Part shown: positions 60,023-64,000 of the stretch, piece after piece | Position numbering within the stretch: position 1 is the stretch's first letter | How the letters are laid out: each line of letters begins with the position of its first letter | DNA from: Clostridia bacterium | GTDB lineage: Bacteria; Bacillota; Clostridia; Monoglobales; Monoglobaceae | Assembly: GCA_017456605.1 (NCBI GenBank) | Contig: JAFTJA010000013.1 | Span: 124,001 to 188,000 of the forward strand | Reading direction: 5' to 3' | Length of the DNA stretch: 64,000 nt | Position numbers and translations under genes: made by a program | The notes under the pieces: model-generated | Told to the model about the DNA's origin: nothing | The model's database searches: none | Seen by the model: the letters and a program-made list of their open reading frames with translations, nothing else

Positions 60023-61897
60023 TCAATTTGCACTTAAAACGGTGTTTTCATTATGTTCTGTCTCAAGGTCCCTTTTGAAAATATGATATGTAGGCACAAC
60101 CTCAGCAACTATTTTCTTTATTTCATTGCCGTTGGTGTTTATCACCGACTTAAGCCTTGAAAGCTTCTCTTCAAGCTCTTCTATTTCCATATCAATAGGC
60201 TTGCCTATAAAAATCTTGTTGTGCTTAGTTTCCAAAAGTCCTTCTTCGTTCATAAGAAGTTCCTCATAAAGCTTTTCTCCCTGACGAAGTCCCGTAAACT
60301 TTATTTCGATATCCTTGTTGGGCACAAGACCTGAAAGAATTATCATTTTGCATGCCAAATCATAAATTTTGACCGGTTTTCCCATATCAAGAACGAAGAT
60401 TTCGCCACCCTTTGCATATGCCGCCGCCTGCAAAACAAGCTGTGCCGCCTCAGGGATTGTCATAAAAAATCTTGTTATTTCAGGGTGAGTAACCGTAATA
60501 GGTCCGCCATTTTCAATCTGTTTTTTAAATCGGGGGATAACCGAACCGTTTGAGCCAAGAACATTGCCAAAACGAACAGCCACAAATTCTGTTGTGCTGT
60601 TTTTTTGCAATGTCTGAATAATCATTTCACACATTCTCTTGCTGGCGCCCATAATATTTGTAGGGTTAACCGCTTTGTCAGTAGAAATCAAAACAAATCT
60701 CTTTACACCAAATTCTTTTGCACAAAGCGCTACGTTGTATGTACCCAAAATATTGTTTTTGATGGCTTCACAAGGACTGTCCTCCATAAGTGGCACATGC
60801 TTGTGAGCTGCTGCATGGAAAACAATGTCGGGTTTGTGACGCCCAAAAACTATGTCAAGGCGTGCCTTATCACGAACAGACGCAATAAGCGCGACAATAT
60901 TCTGGTTTGGATATTGTTCTTCCAATTCATTCTGCAAGTCATATAAAGAATTCTCGTATATGTCAAGAATAATAAGCTTTTCCGGATTGTATTTGATAAT
61001 CTGTCTGCAAAGCTCTGAACCAATCGAACCGCCGGCACCAGTAACCAAAACTGTTTTTCCAAAAATGTCGCCTTGAATAAGAGTGTTGTCAAGAACAATA
61101 GGGTCACGTTCAAGAAGGTCTTCAATGTCCACATCACGAATGGCACTCACAGGTCCGACATCTCCCAGGTTTGACGCCATGCTTTGAAGAATTTTTACTT
61201 TTTTTCCTGTATTGCTGCAGATATCCAGAAGTTTTGTTTTTGCGCTGTTGTCAAGTGAATAAATGGCAAAAATTATCTCTTCAACGTCCATGGTCTTGCA
61301 TATGCGGTCAATATCAAATCTGTTACCCAAAACCTTTGCCCCATGCAGACTTATATTCATTTTGCTCTCGTCATCGTCAATAAGCCCCACAACTTCATAA
61401 TTAAGCTTGTCATTATTCTGAAGGTCTCTGAGAAATGCCATTGCAAGACTGCCGGCACCGATTATCAAGGCTTTTTTGGCATCTTTCCTATCTTTTGTTC
61501 GTGTAAGGTTGTACGAAATTCTCAAAAAGAACCTGAATGCACAAACCAAAGCGGTTGTAACTATGTTGCTTGCAACATTTAGCTTCAAATATATATGTTC
61601 ATTTCCGACAATAAGACCCAAAACAATGCTTATGGCCGCCGATACCGTACAAGCTGTAAGGAGTGTAGTATATTCTCTGGAATTTGCATACACCCAGTTG
61701 GTACGGTAAACATCGAACCAGATAAGCACTAAAAAATAAACCAGCGAGGTAACTGCTATAACACCCAGACCTCCACCAAATTTCACAACACCTGTTTTCC
61801 AGGAAAAAATAAAGAAAAACAGCACCATGTACGAAAAAAAACAGAACGCAATATCAAATACGCCCAGTATTTTGCTCCACATATTTATTTTTTTCAT
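60023..61897 (-). CDS. Membrane-bound nucleotide-sugar 4,6-dehydratase/epimerase (CapD/PglF-like)
   Basis: The 624-residue protein has four N-terminal membrane helices (about residues 8-125), a first nucleotide-binding region ('KKALIIGAGSLAMAFLRDLQ'), and a C-terminal extended short-chain dehydrogenase domain with T-G-A-G-G-S-I-G (286-293). The catalytic segment reads S-T-D-K-A ... M-G-A-S-K-R: Met stands where classic enzymes have Tyr, as in the long PglF/CapD group. It makes a 4-keto-6-deoxy sugar nucleotide, probably from UDP-GlcNAc, for surface glycans. The ATG at 61897 is preferred over an upstream TTG. It stands alone here, without glycan-transferase neighbours. Confidence 0.92.
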   Translation of the reverse strand: MKKINMWSKILGVFDIAFCFFSYMVLFFFIFSWKTGVVKFGGGLGVIAVTSLVYFLVLIWFDVYRTNWVYANSREYTTLLTACTVSAAISIVLGLIVGNEHIYLKLNVASNIVTTALVCAFRFFLRISYNLTRTKDRKDAKKALIIGAGSLAMAFLRDLQNNDKLNYEVVGLIDDDESKMNISLHGAKVLGNRFDIDRICKTMDVEEIIFAIYSLDNSAKTKLLDICSNTGKKVKILQSMASNLGDVGPVSAIRDVDIEDLLERDPIVLDNTLIQGDIFGKTVLVTGAGGSIGSELCRQIIKYNPEKLIILDIYENSLYDLQNELEEQYPNQNIVALIASVRDKARLDIVFGRHKPDIVFHAAAHKHVPLMEDSPCEAIKNNILGTYNVALCAKEFGVKRFVLISTDKAVNPTNIMGASKRMCEMIIQTLQKNSTTEFVAVRFGNVLGSNGSVIPRFKKQIENGGPITVTHPEITRFFMTIPEAAQLVLQAAAYAKGGEIFVLDMGKPVKIYDLACKMIILSGLVPNKDIEIKFTGLRQGEKLYEELLMNEEGLLETKHNKIFIGKPIDMEIEELEEKLSRLKSVINTNGNEIKKIVAEVVPTYHIFKRDLETEHNENTVLSAN

Positions 61898-62035
61898 TCG
61901 AAAACACCCATCCCAAAACAATTTATTCTTTGCTGTCGAATAACATTTTTAGTCAAAGTCAACATTTTAATTATACAGCAGACCAATTATTTTGTCAATA
62001 TTTTATTTAGGTATAGTTTTTTACACGATATACTT

Positions 62036-62063
62036 AAAAAAGACATCCACAGATGTCTTTTTT
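62036..62063. terminator. Symmetrical terminator hairpin
   Basis: AAAAAAGACATC-CACA-GATGTCTTTTTT works in both directions. It is in the 336-nt gap between the epimerase start and the MBL gene end. Confidence 0.75.
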
Positions 62064-62087
62064 GTAGCTTTCACTACTTATAGATGC

Positions 62088-62177
62088 TTATTTTTTAATG
62101 AAGTCCAAATATGTTTGGATGAAATCAAAACCGTCTTTTTCTTGGACGAAGTCGGATTTCATCCCTCGTAAGACGGA
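62088..62177 (-). pseudogene. Possible 3' remnant of an unknown gene
   Basis: Between two terminators the minus strand reads K-S-V-L-R-G-M-K-S-D-F-V-Q-E-K-D-G-F-D-F, then I-Q-T-Y-L-D-F-I-K-K and a stop at 62088-62090. The composition looks like a real helical C-terminus, but the frame is closed upstream by TAG, no ribosome site is suitably placed, and I cannot assign a family. Confidence 0.35.
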
Positions 62178-62185
62178 TTTCTACT

Positions 62186-62215
62186 AAAAAAGCACCGACG
62201 AGCCGATGCTTTTTT
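62186..62215 (-). terminator. Terminator of the dehydrogenase-MBL hydrolase operon
   Basis: On the minus strand GCATCGG-CTCG-TCGGTGC (with G-U pairs) is flanked by AAAAAA and TTTTTT, 18 nt after the MBL stop. Confidence 0.8.
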
Positions 62216-62233
62216 CTGGAAGAGCCGAACGAT

Positions 62234-63019
62234 TTAGAAGACATTTGCAATTTCATTATCAAGGCCTTTTCCCACTCCTATTAAAAAACGCTTCCACTCG
62301 CCAGTATCAACAATGTCCTCTCCCAATAAAATTCTTTGGAGTTTTCCTTTTGTGTCGTTATGTTCCGGATGATTTCCCAAAAAAACATCTACAGGCTCGT
62401 CAATAACCTTTCTAAGACTTTCTCTAAATATATCTCTGCATTCAAAAGATAAATTGTATCGGTTTAAAAATTCAGTCGTGAGTGTATTAAAGCCAGCACC
62501 ACCGTACATTGCTGCTACAAAATTTTTCTCTTCGGTCCTGATATCTATAAAAAAGGAAAGCACTCCGTCCGTATGTCCCGGTGTTAGTATACACCTCACG
62601 ACAACATCTCCAAACGAATATTTTTCGCCGTCCTCAACAAGTACATCACAATCAAAGGGAGGAAGTCTATCATATCCTAATTCCTTCGCCCACGAAAGGT
62701 CAAGCTTTCCATTCACAATATCGTTATCTATTGTGCTGATATATGTTTTTGCTCCACTCAACTCTTTGAATTTTTGTGTACAGCCAAAGTGATCAATGTG
62801 ACCGTGTGAATGAAATATTGCACATATATCTTTTGGATTTAGTCCAAGTTCATTCATGCTATCGAGAATTTGTTCGTACATATCAGGATATCCTGTATCA
62901 ATCATAACAAGTCCATCCTTCGTATCAATTATATGCACTGACACCCTTGAACTTCCAACAAAATAAATATTATCATACAATTTGAACGGCTGTATATCGA
63001 ATTTTAGCGTTTTTTTCAT
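62234..63019 (-). CDS. MBL-fold metallohydrolase
   Basis: The 261-residue protein has the metallo-beta-lactamase fold with the metal motif H-S-H72-G-H74-I-D76-H77, 'LVMIDTGYPDMYEQILDSMN' before it, T-P-G-H-T-D-G (third His) and G-N-H-P near the end. It is most like glyoxalase II/lactonase-type hydrolases; the substrate is unknown. Its start overlaps the stop of the upstream dehydrogenase gene (ATGA), so the two are translationally coupled and may act on the same compound (inference). Confidence 0.88.
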   Translation of the reverse strand: MKKTLKFDIQPFKLYDNIYFVGSSRVSVHIIDTKDGLVMIDTGYPDMYEQILDSMNELGLNPKDICAIFHSHGHIDHFGCTQKFKELSGAKTYISTIDNDIVNGKLDLSWAKELGYDRLPPFDCDVLVEDGEKYSFGDVVVRCILTPGHTDGVLSFFIDIRTEEKNFVAAMYGGAGFNTLTTEFLNRYNLSFECRDIFRESLRKVIDEPVDVFLGNHPEHNDTKGKLQRILLGEDIVDTGEWKRFLIGVGKGLDNEIANVF

Positions 63020-64000
63020 GATTTAAACTCCTGTAACTTTCTTATAATTTCATCGCCAACCTTTGAGGTCGTTGCATTTCCACCAAGATCGGGCGTTAAC
63101 ACCCTGCCCTCGGAAAGCACAGTTTCAATACAATCAATTAAAAAATCTGCCCATTTTGAATATCCAAAAAATTCAAGCATCTGACTTGCAGACCAAACCG
63201 TTGCCAAAGGGTTAGCCTTTCCGGTTCCTGCTATGTCAGGAGCGCTGCCATGGATTGGTTCAAACATTGAAGGAAATTCTCTTTCAGGATTTAAGTTTGC
63301 GCCGGCAGCCAGTCCCATTCCTCCTGCTATTGCAGCACCAAGGTCTGTGAGAATATCTCCGAATAAGTTAGAAGTAACAACAATTTCAAAACGTTTTGGG
63401 TCTTTTACCATAAACATACTTGCTGCATCAACAAGATAGGAGAATGTCTTAACCTCGGGATACTCTTTTCCCACATCTTCAAATATTTGGTCCCAAAAAA
63501 CCATAGAGTAATTAAGCGCATTAGCTTTGCTTATGCTCGTAAGTGTCTTGCCTTGTGCTTTGGCAAGTTCATAAGCATAGCGAATGACACGTTCACAACC
63601 TTTTCTTGAAAAAACACCGTCTTGGATAACAACCTCGTTTGTCTTGCCCTTAAATAGCCAACTACCGCTGCCTGCATATTCACCCTCTGTATTTTCTCTG
63701 ACAAAAATCATATCGATATCTTCCGGTGATACATCTTTTAAGACATTCGGTGCACCTTTTAAAAGTTTTACAGGACGAAGATTTATATACTGATCAAAAC
63801 TTTTTCTTATAATCAAAAGCAAATCCCAAAGTGAGATATGGTCAGGGACACCCGGTGCACCTACAGCACCTAAAAATATTGCGTCAAACTTTTTTAACTG
63901 TTCTATCCCGTCATCTGCCATCATTTTTCCATTTTCTTTGTAATAGTCACAGCCCCAGGGGAAATGTGTAAATTCAAAACGAAAACTACCATCAAGCTTT
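63016..64000 (-). CDS. Tartrate/D-malate/isopropylmalate-type dehydrogenase, C-terminal part (runs off the window)
   Basis: The visible 328 residues lack only the N-terminus, which lies past the window end: the frame is open through 64000 and reads F-E-F-T-H-F-P-W-G-C-D-Y-Y-K-E-N-G-K-M-M there. The W-x-x-D-Y-Y start and 'GAVGAPGVPDHISLWDLLLI' are like tartrate dehydrogenase/D-malate dehydrogenase (TtuC/DmlA) rather than LeuB. 'VTSNLFGDILTDLGAAIAGG' and 'MFEPIHGSAPDIAGTGKANP' are shared by all beta-decarboxylating dehydrogenases. It needs NAD and a divalent metal. No leuC or leuD is adjacent, which also speaks against leucine synthesis. Confidence 0.88.
   Translation of the reverse strand, partial: KLDGSFRFEFTHFPWGCDYYKENGKMMADDGIEQLKKFDAIFLGAVGAPGVPDHISLWDLLLIIRKSFDQYINLRPVKLLKGAPNVLKDVSPEDIDMIFVRENTEGEYAGSGSWLFKGKTNEVVIQDGVFSRKGCERVIRYAYELAKAQGKTLTSISKANALNYSMVFWDQIFEDVGKEYPEVKTFSYLVDAASMFMVKDPKRFEIVVTSNLFGDILTDLGAAIAGGMGLAAGANLNPEREFPSMFEPIHGSAPDIAGTGKANPLATVWSASQMLEFFGYSKWADFLIDCIETVLSEGRVLTPDLGGNATTSKVGDEIIRKLQEFKS

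Noticed and set aside
63016-63924. A complete dehydrogenase gene starting with ATG at 63924
   Set aside because: The frame stays open to the window end and encodes conserved family residues (F-P-W-G-C-D-Y-Y) upstream of that ATG, so the gene is only partly in the window.

Overview
The window looks like the chromosome of an anaerobic, spore-forming member of the Clostridia (Firmicutes). The signs are moderate-to-low GC, TTGACA/TATAAT-type promoters with 17-bp spacers, strong GGAGG ribosome sites, several TTG or GTG starts, a T-box, sigK and spoIIM, [FeFe]-hydrogenase maturases, and a ferredoxin-dependent oxidoreductase for aromatic 2-oxo acids. The exact genus cannot be told from the sequence alone. 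No rRNA, tRNA or CRISPR array was recognised. Most genes are on the minus strand.

Layout. 1-1.5 kb: an acyl-CoA synthetase (cut by the window edge) coupled to an E2-like acyltransferase. 1.5-6.1 kb: a TAXI-type TRAP transporter operon with a Gfo/Idh/MocA oxidoreductase, flanked by the remnant of an AraC regulator. 6.2-8.3 kb: an EF-G-like GTPase. 8.4-10.3 kb: an accessory island with a cluster of RNA-like hairpins, a secreted stalk-domain protein, an XRE regulator with repeated operators, and a REP-associated tyrosine transposase (RAYT) whose reading frame itself contains REP-like palindromes. 10.3-16 kb: ileS and a ClpE-like unfoldase. 16-19.3 kb: the hydrogenase maturation operon (TM1266-like, hydE, hydG, Dabb protein) behind a perfect promoter and an attenuator-like leader. 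19.3-21.6 kb: a phosphoesterase, a DUF4432 protein and a composite esterase pseudogene. 21.6-26 kb: sigK, xerD, spoIIM, proC and an aminotransferase.

26-42.6 kb is a long housekeeping run: rplS-lepB-rbgA-rnhB-yraN-dipeptidase; a cell-shape operon (maf, mreB, mreC, mreD, PBP2, minD, mgsA) with neither minC nor minE beside minD; and Gx-transporter, NusG-II, U32 peptidase, zapA, NUDIX, flavoprotein and rluB genes. 42.7-45.3 kb holds an NAD/PRPP pair. 45.5-46.0 kb is a decayed IS3 element joined to a truncated membrane-protein gene. 46.1-48.7 kb encodes a TetM/EF-G-like GTPase fused to a C-terminal NYN ribonuclease domain like Rae1/YacP, the most striking protein here. 48.9-52.3 kb is a lipoprotein-MBOAT-DHHW cassette, probably for O-acetylating a surface polymer.

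52.3-60 kb forms a coherent metabolic unit. A T-box leader whose specifier reads UAC (Tyr) precedes an SSS-family symporter, an acyl-CoA synthetase, iorA, iorB, a phenylacetate-CoA ligase and an ACT protein. I infer uptake and ferredoxin-linked oxidation of tyrosine or other aromatic amino acids, induced when charged tRNA-Tyr is scarce. 60-64 kb: a membrane-bound nucleotide-sugar dehydratase/epimerase, an MBL-fold hydrolase and a tartrate/isopropylmalate-type dehydrogenase cut by the window end.
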